Assembly (NCBI GenBank): GCA_949318235.1
Contig: OX439135.1
Location: 22,188,501 to 22,252,500 of the forward strand
Length of the DNA: 64,000 nt
Direction: 5' to 3'
Source of the DNA: Ecdyonurus torrentis
Lineage: Eukaryota > Arthropoda > Insecta > Ephemeroptera > Heptageniidae
In this document: positions 50,581 through 63,249 of the stretch, piece by piece
Position numbering within the stretch: the first letter of the stretch is position 1
Layout of the letters: every line of letters starts with the position of its first letter
Notes under the pieces: model-generated
Told to the model about the DNA's origin: nothing
The model's database searches: none
The model's input: the letters and a program-made list of their open reading frames with translations, nothing else
Position numbers and translations under genes: made by a program

Positions 50581-51157
50581 AACCTCCACTTTCAAAAAAT
50601 TACTTTATTAAAAACATGCTAAATTAACAATTTTATGACACTCAAGTTAAAAATTACTGGTAATAAAATTTAATGACATCATACACAAATTAATTAATTA
50701 ATATTTAACACGTAATAACAATGAAATTAAAAAAAAAAAAAAAAAAGCAAATATAATAAAAAATAAACAAAAATTAAAATAATCTAACCTTGATGAAGAT
50801 AATTATAATATACATGATGACGTATCGTCTCTGGGAGAAACATTCGAGATAAAAGTGACCTTTATATAGAAATGATCATTAATAAAATAGAGTTCAACTA
50901 TTTCGATCATTAGTCCTTTATATTCATTGAAAAGTTTTTTCAATTTGTATTTTATATGTCCTTTAAGAAAAGAGAGTGTAGGTATGGGTGACATTCTTCA
51001 AGGATTATACTTTTTTGTTTGATCTTTAAAACAAAGTAACGAGGTTTTAGATTTCATCTTCCTGTTTTAAATTTTCATACATACTAGGTACTGTGATAAA
51101 AAAGGATATATTGTCTAAAAGAAATACCTTTCTTCTATAATATAAGACATTAATCAA

Positions 51158-51371
51158 ATGGAGTTTATCGGTTTAAAAAAAAAAGGGTAAAAATGACTAT
51201 GGCTTAAAACACGTAAAAGTATTTCTCATTTAAATTTGTCCAAAATCGGTGGAGTAGTTTTCTCAAAAATCGAAAAAAAAAAAAAAAAAAAAACGTGTTT
51301 TTCCCCATAAGCGTAATGTTACCCTTAGCTTTCCCCGCGTCTCCCCGCGCGCTAAACCGATAACCTCCATT
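51158..51371 (-). repeat. Family M dispersed repeat, copy 4 (most complete)
   Basis: Inverted relative to the other copies. Contains GGAGTAGTTTTCTCAAAAAT, an A run, GCGTAATGTTACCCTTAGC and TCCCCGCGCGCTAAACCGAT, ending in AACCTCCATT. GAGTTTATCGGTTTA at its other end is the inverted partner. Confidence 0.78.
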
Positions 51372-51651
51372 AAAATAAAATGTACATATAAGAATACCAT
51401 TATACAAACAATATAATATAACAAAACAACTCGCTTAAAAAATTGTAGACTGGAAAAGGTTAGTTATTAAAAATGAAGCAATAATCATTAAAAAAATTAA
51501 TTTATTATTAATGCTTATAAAAAATCTCTAAATAGCTCTAAATTTGTGATTCTAAACAATTAAAAGGCATTTTAAAAACCACTGGAAATTTGAAGAGACC
51601 CCGAAATAATATGAAAATAATGATCGTAAATTTTTTAAAAACTAGCAATTT

Positions 51652-51683
<32 letters not shown>

Positions 51684-52423
51684 GTTGTTGTAACAAAAAT
51701 AGACAAGCTATTAGAGTATTACTATCTTAACCTTGTTGCTATATAGTTTAAGGAAGCAAATAAATAAAGAAATAACTTTTGTAACTATTTTAGAGGTCAT
51801 AATATTTTGAAATACATCCTAGACTAAATTTATTTTACAATACTAATAATTTTGGATCAGAAGTTATATAAAAATAACAATAAAATAAATCCATCAAATA
51901 TAACCCATAAATTAAAAAATAATAATATTGCAATAAATTATAATAAAGACTATACATTATTTTGAAAGGGCAATGTTTTTTTCTTATTGTAATTGCTATA
52001 ACTTCAATAATTTTATTTTATCAGAAAATTCCATTTAAAAAGTAATGTACACTCCGAAGGACTTACAGTTTACTTTTCAATCATGCATCCATCAAACTTA
52101 AATATAATTTATATATTAAGGTTTTCTGTAATAATAATTTTTTCCCTTCTTTTTTTAAATTAAATTTTTACTTAACTACTATCTGTTAAAAAATCCGATT
52201 GTTTTTTTTACAAAGATACATTTATCATACTTGTGTCACTTTTTGCTGTACAGAAAAGATAATTATAAAGGACATTGGGACATTGTAAAACGTTATATTC
52301 AATATCTAATTTTTTATATTCAATTTAATTTTTAATGGTCAAAATTGTTCATACAATCAAGGTAATTGATTATTAAATTTTTGCATCGCATGATTAAGTT
52401 AATATTATTATTTGAAATCGAAT

Positions 52424-52775
52424 TTAAGGGTTGTATATATACGTATAGATGGCTTGTATCTCAAAAGAAAACTTCGAAACTTTATGATGCCATTTAAAAG
52501 TTAACAGTAACAGCTACCTATGATAAAAAAATTCAGAACCCGTGACCATCAGATACGAGAGAAAATAATTATTGAAATTAACATGGGCTCTTGTGGGACT
52601 AAAACTTCAAAAAATCATAATTTAAAATCTAGCGTGGTGACCTTCTATTTTTTTTTTTTTTTTTTTTTTTTTGAAGATATATAGCATATTTATCCTAATG
52701 TATCACTGTGCAAACTTACAGATTTTTCTTTCGTTACAATTATTTAGTCAAATCCCGCAGTACCTGATTTCCCGC
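52424..52775 (+). repeat. Family L dispersed repeat, copy 1
   Basis: Shares TTAAGGGTTGTATATA, GATGGCTTGTAT, AACATGGGCTCTTGTGGGAC and CAGTACCTGATTTCCCG with 58592-58942. It also matches 63031-63249 (inverted, partial). A T run sits after GTGGTGACC. Confidence 0.8.
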
Positions 52776-52860
52776 CTTAATAGGTAAAGTAATACCATAT
52801 TCTTTATTATATGGTAATACTAAATATAATATTTTATTTATTTTCTTATTATTTATAATA

Positions 52861-53063
52861 AAGAATTAAAATGGTGTGAGCGCCTGTAAAATTTGTAGGT
52901 AGGCTTTTTGCTTCACAGCCTACTGTCCGTTTATTTAATATAGTGCTCCTACTTGTAGTCTCCGGTACTAAAAGATGGTATCACATTGTATAAATGTACT
53001 GTATATTGTGGAGCAAAAAGCCTACGTACAAAATTTGCAGGCGCATTCTCCATTTTTATTCTT
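52861..53063. mobile_element. Family W: 203-bp inverted-repeat MITE
   Basis: GCGCCTGTAAAATTTGTAGG with TAGGCTTTTTGCT on the left has an inverted match on the right (AGCAAAAAGCCTACGTAC, TTTGCAGGCGC). Ends are AAGAATTAAAATGG and CCATTTTTATTCTT. Noncoding. Confidence 0.72.
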
Positions 53064-53694
53064 AATATGCCATTAATATTATTATCATTTTTCTTTCTAC
53101 GCGTTAATGAAAAGTAATTTGTATGGCGTATTTGCTGTAAATCCATATATAGCAACCTTGATTAACAAAAAGCTTCAGATTAATGTAATACAATATTCCC
53201 ATAAGACAATTAAAAAACTTTTAATACGTAAAATACACGCACAATAAAATGCTAACAAGTGCAACAGAATAATAACTATTAAAAATAACAAGCCTTCATA
53301 AAATATGACCTTAAATAGAAAAAAATGAAAACATGTTATTTTTGTTATAAAAAGTAAGCATAATAATTTATGCATGCAGTTAATGTGAAGTGAAAATATG
53401 ATATGCGTGCATGGAAATGTCAGTTTTATTTATAAAAAATGTCATTTTTTTTATTACTTGACGTACTAAACTGTTTTGTTGATATTTCCTTTCGTGATGT
53501 TTTATAAAAAATAAACCATTGCATTTCTTTTTTTATTATTATTAATAATATATTTCCATTTATTATTATGTTATTCATATTAATCTCAACTAATTAATAC
53601 TATGTAGTATACCACTTCAACTTTGGGATATTTTTTTATTAATATTAAAAAAATAGCCTTCTTTGAAAATATGCATTTTTTTCATTGTAATTGG

Positions 53695-53988
53695 TATAGA
53701 CCCCTTGCACATCCTTGCGCTTTGTCGCCATGTTTGTGGTCTCTAATGCATTGTCCATAGGGGAAACATATCATTTCTACTAATTTTTCACATAAAAAAA
53801 GTTTATTTCAACTGAACGGAATTTTTCTCATATTTTTCGAGCTTTATTAGGAGCTAAAAATAAGGCTTTTATTGAGGTTTGGAGCTCTTTTTGCTATTTA
53901 ACAAAATAAAAATGACTTTTATCGTATGCTGGCCTATATGTATTTCTGACCAACAGTGGCTCTTAAATATGAGTGCCATTGGTATATA
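53695..53988 (+). mobile_element. Family E element, copy 4
   Basis: 294 bases from TATAGACCCCTTGCAC to GAGTGCCATTGGTATATA. Intact and similar to copy 2. Confidence 0.85.
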
Positions 53989-54852
53989 AACTTATTAGTT
54001 TGTATCTATCTTTTGGAAAAATATTAATGGATTACTTGCAGTGAACGAATAACTATAAAATTTTTAACTTTATTAATGTATTTCTTATGCAAAAATCGTT
54101 ACCAAAAAATTTACAACAACTAAAAAACGTTCATTGCAAGTGGTCCATTAAAGTCATAAACAAAATATTTTTCAAAGAGCAAATAATAAAGAATTCACGA
54201 CTTTTGCATTAAAATTATTTTCATTGTCTAAACTTCATTGATAATTTTTTTTTTAGTATAAAAAAGCATTGAGTAAGCAATTTGAATACTAAAGTTTGCA
54301 ACAATGCAAATCATTCTAATGCAAATCGTAAAATTATAGCTTTGTTATTTGTTTTTTTATATCATCAAAATCAGAGGGAAAAAATGGAAAGTATATTTTA
54401 TAGTACTTCTATCTTTAATCGGCGCTCACTAAAAAAAAAAAAAAAAAAGTTTGAATTTTCAATGTCAGCGGCAGATGTCGGTAGTTGTTTGATTGTGGTT
54501 AAGCAATAATGTAACTTTTTTTTTGTTGTAATTTTCTTTCGTATTTATAGCACAATTTTTAAACAGAGTTTTTAATTTTAACATAAACAAATGTCAATAA
54601 AAAAAATTGATAAAACTTATTCAAACATTAAAAATAAAACTGTTGTTTTTATTTTGGACATATTTTTAGAAAAATGCATCTTATTTAAATACAATAATAT
54701 GATAATAATAATGATAAAAACAATAATAATAAAAAATAAAAAAAGGAAAGCTGAAAAATTTGATATGAAATTGACACTTATCAATAACATTGATTTTTTT
54801 TTATTCCAAATCACTTTCTTTCAACGCTGGTAAATCATCATATGGGCGTTAT

Positions 54853-54870
54853 TCACACACACACACACAC
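54853..54870. repeat. Short (AC)n
   Basis: About nine AC units, the only AC tract of note. Confidence 0.9.
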
Positions 54871-55236
54871 ATATCATTAAGTAAATATGTATGTTAAGTG
54901 GTTAAACTTAACAGCTAGGGAAAGTTTTTGACAAGATTATCACAAATTTGGTTGTTATAGGTCATCAATAAGATATAAGGTCATGCACATATAAGACAAA
55001 ATCTATTTTACCATGATTGTCGTGACCTATTTGAAAACTTGTAGTCAAATGATCAACTTTTTTTCTTTTCTTGTTATATTGGTTTTACTAGTTTAATTTA
55101 TTATTTTAGCTTTTAGTTTGTTTTATGGAACACTAAAGAATATAGTGTTGATATGTTTGTTTATTTTCTGTCTGTCTGATTTTATTATTATTTTTTTTTT
55201 AATCACGGTTTGTCGTTTTTTATTTTACTTATAATA

Positions 55237-55439
55237 AGTGTGGCCAGGTGAAGCGATAAATCACTAAATCAGCAATTTTTTAAGCTCGAATTTAAAATAA
55301 GCGATATTTCTCATTATAAATTAACATTGGTAGACCCCTAGACCCGGTTACGCCCCCTTTTTCAGCAATTCGGCGATATTTAGCGATTTTTTAAAATCTC
55401 TCGGCAATTTTTAAAATTTCAATCTGGCAACACCAGTGC
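55237..55439. mobile_element. Family N: hAT-like short element
   Basis: AGTGTGGCCAGGTG at the left faces CAATCTGGCAACACCAGTGC at the right. The CAGTGTTGCCA-type tip is common in hAT elements. Inside are repeated GCGATATT-TAGCGATTTTT words. The 8-base target duplication expected for hAT was not found. Confidence 0.45.
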
Positions 55440-55968
55440 TGACAAAGATCTCTCGCTTTTGCTAATACGTCTTCTATTTTTTAAATATAAAATATTATTG
55501 TATTTAAAATAATGTTGAAATAAAGTTGATAGAAAAAATGAAGCAATATATAAGTAATAAAAATAGACTTCGTTGCTAAAAAGCACAGAGATAGGGGATA
55601 TTATTTATTATTTTCAAAGACCTAAATTTATGATTTATTTTATTACCAAGTTTTTTAATTGCTTCAGAGATAAAGAATTTGATTGCTCCAAACTACACAC
55701 AAAATATTTGTGTTTTTTTTGCATGTTCTAAATATTTGATATTTTTTCACAGTAAGTTTTAATTTTTATAGCCCTAAGCTATTGCCCATATACGATAACA
55801 ATTAACGTGAACTATTGCCATATAGCAACCTTTACGTTCTTAATTAAAATTTCAAATGAAGTCTAATTAGACTTTAGTTATATCATTTGATAAATTAATA
55901 AATAGAATCTTTATTACATAATATAGTAGAAAGACACACGGAGAAATTTAAACACGTCATAATTATTC

Positions 55969-56267
55969 TATAGGGTGGTTGCATTCATATAAAAATCGAC
56001 GCCATATGTAAGCACTCAACAACATGGGCCAATATAGGTTTTATATGACACATTTTGCCACTTATTAGCAATATTTTTGGGAGCATTGATGTTGCTACTT
56101 GCATTAAATTTTCAAGTATGTGAGAAAAATAATAATAACAAAAAAATTATATAATTTTTGAAAGAAAATAGCCAAAAAGCTCGTTTGTTATATGCTGAGC
56201 AATGTTATTCATTGCTCCAATATGGCGTTGAAGCGCATTCAGTATGAAGTCATGCGGATATATAGCC
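55969..56267 (+). mobile_element. Family D element, copy 6
   Basis: TATAGGGTGGTTGCATTCAT at the left, CAATATTTTTGGGAGCATTG and ATGCTGAGCAATGTTATTCA inside. The right end fades at ATATATAGCCCA, where family K copy 2 follows. Confidence 0.86.
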
Positions 56268-56299
56268 CATTTTCAGTAACAATTATTCACTACATCATA

Positions 56300-56455
56300 A
56301 TTTATTCTATACTGAATAATAACTATCTTTCATAGCATAAATATTATGGTGTACAGGATAATTATTTATTTTGTTCTAATTTAGTAACAATTATGCTATA
56401 ATGACATAAATACAGAATAAATTACGTGATTTCTTCTTTCCGTGTACACATGAGG
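56300..56455 (+). repeat. Family K repeat, copy 2
   Basis: TAGCATAAATATTATGGTGTAC and AATAAATTACGTGATTT-type blocks shared with copies 1 and 3. Confidence 0.6.
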
Positions 56456-56842
56456 GACTGAAAGTCCTCTCCATCGTTGAAGACGCAGCATGAAAACAAA
56501 TTATTGCACAACTTATAAATTTTATTGCAAATTTCTTACATTAGAAAAATACATAAATTTTACTTAAAAAAAAAAAAAAAAAAAGTTAAAATTTAGTTGT
56601 AAATGTCCATCAAATTAGAAGACTTTTAATGAATGTAACATTAAAATCATGCAAATTAATGAATTGTAGAAATTTTTAGATTTCAAAATCGTTTCTTTAC
56701 TATACAAGAATATTAAAGGTTGCTGGTTCTCCTTCACTTACTGAAATGAATTTGTTTTCTACCAACATGAGCTACGCAAATTGCCTGTTTATGATTATTT
56801 TGCATATTATATTTCTGGGGCATAGAACCTGCAGTAAATAAC

Positions 56843-56978
<136 letters not shown>

Positions 56979-57172
56979 TTTACGTTAAAATGCTATAAAA
57001 AATGTTTAGTTATTAATAGGATTATCAATTCAATATTTTCACCTAATGCAACTTGCCATATTATGTATAGAAAAAAAAACCTGCTTTATTTTAATTTGTT
57101 TATTTTTTTATAATACATCATTATTTTGTCATAACATCTTAAAGGCACGGATTTTTTCCTGCCTAAAGAAAG

Positions 57173-57232
57173 TGAGAGAGAGAGAGAGAGAGAGAGAAGG
57201 ACGTTCCAATTTTTTTTTTTTTTTTTTTTTTT
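57173..57232. repeat. (GA)n followed by poly(T)
   Basis: A short GA tract and, ten bases on, a T run of about 24. Confidence 0.92.
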
Positions 57233-57790
57233 TTGTTAAATTGGTAATGTAATGATTATTAAAAGTTAAAACTATTTATAGATTTTGAGCATTGATGATG
57301 ATAATTGATAATTAACATTATTAAAATGTTAGAGAACAATATAAGTTATCATAATAAAATATATTTTAGTTTTTACTTTGTTCTTTCCAGTAGCAAAAAA
57401 AAAAAAAAAAAAAAAAAAATGACGCCAAAAAGTTGGAATTTTCGTAATTTTACCCTGGGTCAATTTACTGTAATTTAATAATTCATAAGACTCATTTATA
57501 TATTGATTTATACTTTAATTTAAGCCTTATAGGATTTCAAGGAAGACTAAATTTTTAATGCTGGAAGGCATATTTGAAAAGTAAAATTTTTGTTCGTAAC
57601 GTAAGAAGTAAATAATAAAACCGGTTATTATTTCGTCTGAATATTTTTTTTTTCTTGTGTACCCTTGACTTGCAATTATCATAATTATAATATTTTATAT
57701 TTGCTGTTTTTTTTTTTTTGAAATTACGGTTTTACTTTTTAAAATTGTACAATAATTTTTATCTTAAAAATACTTTTATATATTATGCAT

Positions 57791-58130
57791 AAAGGAATAG
57801 ACCAGAGAAAAAACATAAGCATTTATATCACAAAACACTTGATGGGACTTACATAAATTACATTAGTTTGTCTCAATTTCCAACTGTAACCCCGTAGCTG
57901 TGATCAAAAAATTCAATTTATGCAACCCGCACAACATTTTCATACTAATTTTTGCATGTTTCTGACGTCATAAACGAATTTTCACGCTAATTGCATACTT
58001 TACAGTATTTTCACGTTCTCTTATGAGGCTACATTAACATTCTGGTACAAATTGTCATCAGTTTTGAAGATCCCATTTTGTGTATATTCATTAAATAGCA
58101 CGTGTTGTTTTATGTGGCCTATGGCTATAA
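57791..58130 (-). repeat. Family A dispersed repeat, copy 3
   Basis: Full-length inverted copy of 661-1003. CRE octamer at 57963-57970. Confidence 0.85.
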
Positions 58131-58468
58131 GCAGTTGCCAAATCCAAATAAAATCACAATCTTTTGATCACATCTTTCTTTTCCTTTATTGGTTGTATTT
58201 TTATTTTTTAACATTTTAGCAGATAGTTTTGTTATATTTATCATTATTAAATTTGAATTTTATTTATGGTAAAATGTTAACAACTTTCTCTCGTTTGGTT
58301 TTATTGATGGTTCGTCTCTTTCTGTGTTTGATTAAAATTTATTGTCATAAACAAAAAAAAATCTGGAAGAAATGGTCAATTTAGGGCCTATAATTTAACA
58401 TTAGTTTTATAAGCTTTTCGCATTATTATTATTAGAGAGAGAGAGAGATAGAGAGTAGAAAGTTACGT

Positions 58469-58555
58469 TATGGTGTATCCGCATGACGTAATACTGAATG
58501 CGCTTTAACGTCATACTGGAGCAATAAATAACATTGCTCAGCTATAAGATAAATA
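58469..58555 (-). mobile_element. Family D element, copy 7 (truncated)
   Basis: Only the first 85-90 bases of the inverted family D terminus: GTGTATCCGCATGACGTAAT, CATACTGGAGCAATAAATAA, CATTGCTCAGC. Confidence 0.75.
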
Positions 58556-58591
58556 GGTAAGACATGGTATAACAATCCTAAAAGATAATAA

Positions 58592-58942
58592 ATTAAGGGT
58601 TGTATATAGATGGCTTGTATTTCAATATTTAAAAAAAAAAAACTTCCAAACTTTGTGATGCCGTTTGAAAGTTAATTATTGTAACAGCTACCTATATGAT
58701 AACATTTTCAGAAACTGTGACCATCAGATAAGAGAGAAAATAATCATTGAAATTAACATGGGCTCTTATGGGACTAAAACTTTAAAAAATTATCATTTAA
58801 AATCTAGCATGGTGACCCCCCCCCTTTTTTTTATATATATTTTTGAAGATGCCATATCCTAAAAAATGCATCAATGTGCAAAATTTCAGATTTTTCTTTC
58901 TTTACAATTTTTTAGTCAAATTCCGCAGTACCTGATTTCCCG
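58592..58942 (+). repeat. Family L dispersed repeat, copy 2
   Basis: Matches copy 1 along its length. The T run after GTGGTGACC is replaced here by a C run plus a shorter T run. A chance 65-codon frame lies within it. Confidence 0.8.
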
Positions 58943-59425
58943 GGAGCTTTTCCTACACAGCTTGTGATTGATTAACACTCTACACCGGTAAACTTCATTG
59001 AAAGGTACATTCAGTAGAATGGGAAGCGTAAAATTTACTACTAAAAATTTAAAAATAGAAGATATAATTTTCATATTACTTAATAACGTTACACAATAAG
59101 TTTTTGTATTTAAATCATGCATAAAATAAAAATGTGCAAGGACATAATTAAAAATAATAATTACTACAGGTATTTTAATGTATAATGACAAAATGTATAT
59201 CATTAAGTTACTATTATACAATAATTACTATTCACTAAATATGAAAATATTACCTTGATTTAAATTTAGTTTTTATCTGTACATACACTTTCATTTTGTC
59301 ATTATATGTAATGTATACTATAAAATATTAAATCAAGTCAAACTAATAAATTAATTAAGATTAAAAATCTTTGACATAAATAAATTTACATTTTTATTTT
59401 AGTCAATGAACAATTTCATTGTTGC

Positions 59426-59458
59426 GCCCCCCCCCCCCCCCAAAAAAAAAAAAAAAAA
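59426..59458. repeat. Poly(C) directly followed by poly(A)
   Basis: About 16 C residues run straight into about 17 A residues. A C run of this length is rare in such AT-rich DNA. Confidence 0.93.
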
Positions 59459-59500
59459 GCGAACTTGAAATTTTAATTTGACATTTAAATTTACATATAA

Positions 59501-59613
59501 AACTTGATAAAAGAGAACTTGAAATAATTCTATTTAAATTGTAATTAAAGTTAAACTTTGAACATTTGATTTGCATATTAGTTTATCTATGACACGTTAT
59601 ATCCTTTCCAGTT
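59501..59613 (+). repeat. Family X repeat, left copy
   Basis: AATAATTCTATTTAAATTGT, TTAAACTTTGAACATTTG and TTTGCATATTAGTTTATC recur with small changes at 60231-60338, in the same orientation. Confidence 0.65.
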
Positions 59614-60230
59614 CCAGTATTTAATTCAGTGGACATCAGATAATTCAATGAAAAATCAGAAGAAAAAAATTGAAATAAAAATATGAAAATTAGTTTAAAA
59701 AATGCCCTTGAATTTACGTGTTTTTTTAAAGCTATTTTTAGTGGGTATGGGGCATAGACTTGTACATAAGTCTAGGTATAGGGTACGTGACAGTAAAGTT
59801 TGTTCTGTAAAGTATTATTAACAGTGATTGGCTGACCAACAAAATAAGACACATTCATTGGTTGATCCTGTTTTTTGAACCGATAAAAGTGATTCGCATA
59901 TTGAGCATGGAACTTTTTTTTTGTGAAATTTCTTTCATTTTTATCAGGTCCAAAGTTCTAAACGAAGAAATAACAATGATCAGCCATATATATATAAACG
60001 TAGTAAACAGGTAACGACGTCATGATCAGATGTTCATAACAAAGGAACATTTTCGAAGCCGGCTCAATTTTTGTGTGTAGTTTACAGAACGAGCTATAGA
60101 ACGAACTTAAGAAAACGTTTTTGACAAAAGAGAAATATTTTCACGTCTACTGAGAACCGCTTAAAAACGTGGTTTAAATTTACGTCGGTGAAATAATTTT
60201 TAAAAAAATATCAGAGACTGAAGATGATTA

Positions 60231-60338
60231 TAAAAATTGATGAAATAGAACTTTCAATAATTCTATTTCAACTGTAATTAAAGATAAACTTTGAATATTT
60301 AATTTGCATATTATTTTGTCTATGACACCTTATCTTCT
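60231..60338 (+). repeat. Family X repeat, right copy
   Basis: Direct-repeat partner of 59501-59613. The roughly 620 bases between them contain a short fragment of family F (AAAGGAACATTTTCGAAGCC near 60041) and paired GTACATAAGTC-type words, but no open frame of note. Confidence 0.65.
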
Positions 60339-60988
60339 CAAGGACCTTGTATTGTTTAAAATATTATTTTCTAAATATGAAGTGACAAAGTTTCTATGAT
60401 GAGTTATTTGTTTAGAAGCGTGGGTGTGAATATTTATTAAGTTATGTAAGCATTTTTATTTTTTTGTTAATTTACATAATATTTTTCTAGAGAAAAAAAT
60501 ATATTTTCAATATACATAAAAAAAAATTGAGCACAAGACATTGACATTTCATAATATTTACAACCAATATTTTTTGTATGAAATATTGGTTTTGCGTTTT
60601 AAATTTTTCAAGTATTTTGTTATAATAAACCAGAAGCAAAAAACCTCTAAACTATTAATATATACATTTTTTTTGTACGTTTTAGACTTAAACTTCAATA
60701 TCATTTAAAATTAGGTTGAATTATAAACATGGTTATTAACTTATTATCCAAAGTAGTATTTTTTTTTCTTACTCCATGTGCATGTGCGGTTTGCATTGTA
60801 CACATATACACGCTGATAAGACAATGTATTGACCAGACTTCAGTATTTTTGGCACAATAACACAATATGCGAAGAAAAAAAAGTAGGGGGGGGTGGGGTA
60901 GAAGTAAAATGTGTGACTCATATCATAACAATTAAAAAAATTAAATATATACGTAAAGTTACTAAATTTCTATAGCGTATCAGAAGAA

Positions 60989-60991
<3 letters not shown>

Positions 60992-61035
<44 letters not shown>
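60992..61035. repeat. (GA)n microsatellite
   Basis: About 44 bases of GA with one interruption. Confidence 0.95.
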
Positions 61036-61038
<3 letters not shown>

Positions 61039-61283
61039 TCGGCAAGCAAAAGATCCAGCATATTACTAATTGTTATTATACTGTATTTTATTTAAATTTA
61101 CTTATTTCATATATTTTTATTAAAGTTACCACTTTTCATGTCATATTTTTTTTCTTTTCTGTTTGTTAGTCAGATTTTAGTTATGTATTTTACATGTAAT
61201 TGGCTATATGCTGTATGTGGATAAATAAATAAATAAAAAAATATTAAATAATAATTTAGTCAAATCTAAATATTTACATATAC

Positions 61284-61314
<31 letters not shown>

Positions 61315-61552
61315 ATAAATCTCTTATTCATGCACGAAAAACATATAATCTTCTAATTGCAGGTATATAAATCCTGTTAATATGCAATAGGTAAACATTA
61401 GGCTGGAACAGGTGTTAATATAATAATATATAATGCACTAAAATCATACTAAAATAAGAGTATGACTCACTTAGATTAGAAGACATGTCACCTATAGATT
61501 ATAAGTGACATCATAATGTATCAATACTTACCTATTTCAGATTTATAGTTTA

Positions 61553-61750
61553 CCCGTTGAACACGGAAACAATAAATTACGTAATTTATGGCTGCATTTA
61601 TGCCATTATAGCATAAATAATGCTAAATTAGAAAAACATGAGTAATAATCCTATGAAACACATATAGTTATATATGTAACGTTTATTATGCAATACAGCA
61701 TAATATGTATTTTGCTGTTTTGAACAAATTGTGCTGAAAATGAGCTAGCA
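61553..61750 (-). repeat. Family K repeat, copy 3
   Basis: Inverted, best-preserved copy: AATAAATTACGTAATTTATG, CATTATAGCATAAATAATGC and a TTGTGCTGAAAATGAGCTAG end. Confidence 0.7.
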
Positions 61751-61817
61751 TTATTATTATTATTTTTTTTTTTCTTTGAAATTTACAAGATTCACGTACA
61801 GTACTGTACATGCCATA

Positions 61818-62136
61818 TATAGGGTGTATGCGGATGATACCATATTTATTGCGCTTGGAGGCCATACTGGAGTAGTGCATACCATTGCTCAGCATAGGAC
61901 AAACTTCATTTAAGCCAATTTTCTTTGGGAAATCGTTTAATTTGTTGTTATTTTTATTTTTCTTACATTCTTGAGATACTAATTCAACATATTTACAGCA
62001 TCAAAGCTCTCAAAAATATTGCATAGTGGACTGGTTTTAAACTGGCACAATGATTTTTTTTCCTATGCTACCCGTGTTATTGAGTTATCCAACATGGCGT
62101 CGACTTTAACATGAATGCATAGTCATAGACCCTATA
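61818..62136 (-). mobile_element. Family D element, copy 8 (full length)
   Basis: 319 bases from TATAGGGTGTATGCGGATGA to CATAGACCCTATA, with intact inverted termini at a TA border. No open frame: a non-autonomous element. Confidence 0.88.
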
Positions 62137-62139
62137 GTG

Positions 62140-62796
62140 TAGTAATATTTTTTCCATATATGGTTATTTTATTACATTTTTAGCCCATAAATTTATTAGA
62201 TAATTTATTTTTTCACTACAGTAACGCCTATCATGGATCAAAATCTTAAACTTTACTAGGAACTTACAAATTAACCTATAAAATTAAGATGATAACAAGA
62301 GTGTAATAACAAAGAGCACATAATAATATGACATACAACAATAGGATGGTCAAGGATACATTGTTGATACAACAATATATAATATAATATAGAATAGCGA
62401 GGTCAAAACGTGATAAACAATGAATTATTTTAGCCTCGACTTGCACTATAATGATACATGTTTAAAATAATTTTGTTATAAATTTTTTAACGCAAGATCC
62501 TTGATTTTTCAGTACATACCATATTCGCACTTACTTTTTTTTAAGTATGTGATATCTTGGTTATTATTATGTCACATTATCTTGTCATCGTTGATCATGG
62601 TTAAATTTATGACACAAGGTTTAATAATGTTTTGTTGTATCAAGGAAAATAATAATTTGACACTTTTAGTTCAGGTTTGCTAATTTAATAATTGGCTTAA
62701 AAAATGACAAAATTTGACGAATAGAGGTTATAGGTGTGTGAAGTACGCGTGTACAGCTTAGGGGTCCCATAATTTCCTATCCTTTAACATTGACTT

Positions 62797-62828
<32 letters not shown>

Positions 62829-63030
62829 GAGAAAATTATTTCACCGACACTGGAAATATTTAAAACAGGAAATCAGCTGCTGCTGAGTTTGACTAAAGTT
62901 GTAAAGTGTAAAGTATAAAAAATAATAATAATAATAATAAAAAAATCTGAAGTTTGCAATTTTGCTAATTTTGCAAATTAGGATAAAATATCTTCAAAAA
63001 TGTAAAAAAAAAAAAAAAAAAAGAAAAAAA
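62140..63030. other. AT-rich upstream flank with a family M fragment
   Basis: A T run at about 62801-62828 followed by GAGAAAATTATTTCACCGAC is a partial family M copy. Nothing else is recognised. Confidence 0.55.
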
Positions 63031-63249
63031 AATGGGGTCATCATGCTATGTTTTAAATTATAATATTTTGAAGTTTTAGTTCCATAAGATATCCCATCAT
63101 AATTTTAATAATTATTTGCGCTCTTATCTGATAGTCAAGGGTTCTGAAAAGTGTAAACTTTATTATGGGTAGCTGTTACTATTAACTTTTAAATGGCATC
63201 AATATTTTGTTAGTTTTCTTTTCAAGACTTTGAGATACAACCCTTAAAT
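63031..63249 (-). repeat. Family L dispersed repeat, copy 3 (partial)
   Basis: Inverted match to copies 1 and 2: GAAGTTTTAGTTCCATAAGA, TTATCTGATAGTCA and GAGATACAACCCTTAAATA. An A run sits where the others have their T run. Confidence 0.7.

Noticed and set aside
58916..59221. 101-codon minus frame
   Set aside because: It begins in AT-rich DNA and ends in the family L terminus. Composition is Ile/Leu/Asn-rich, with no domain.
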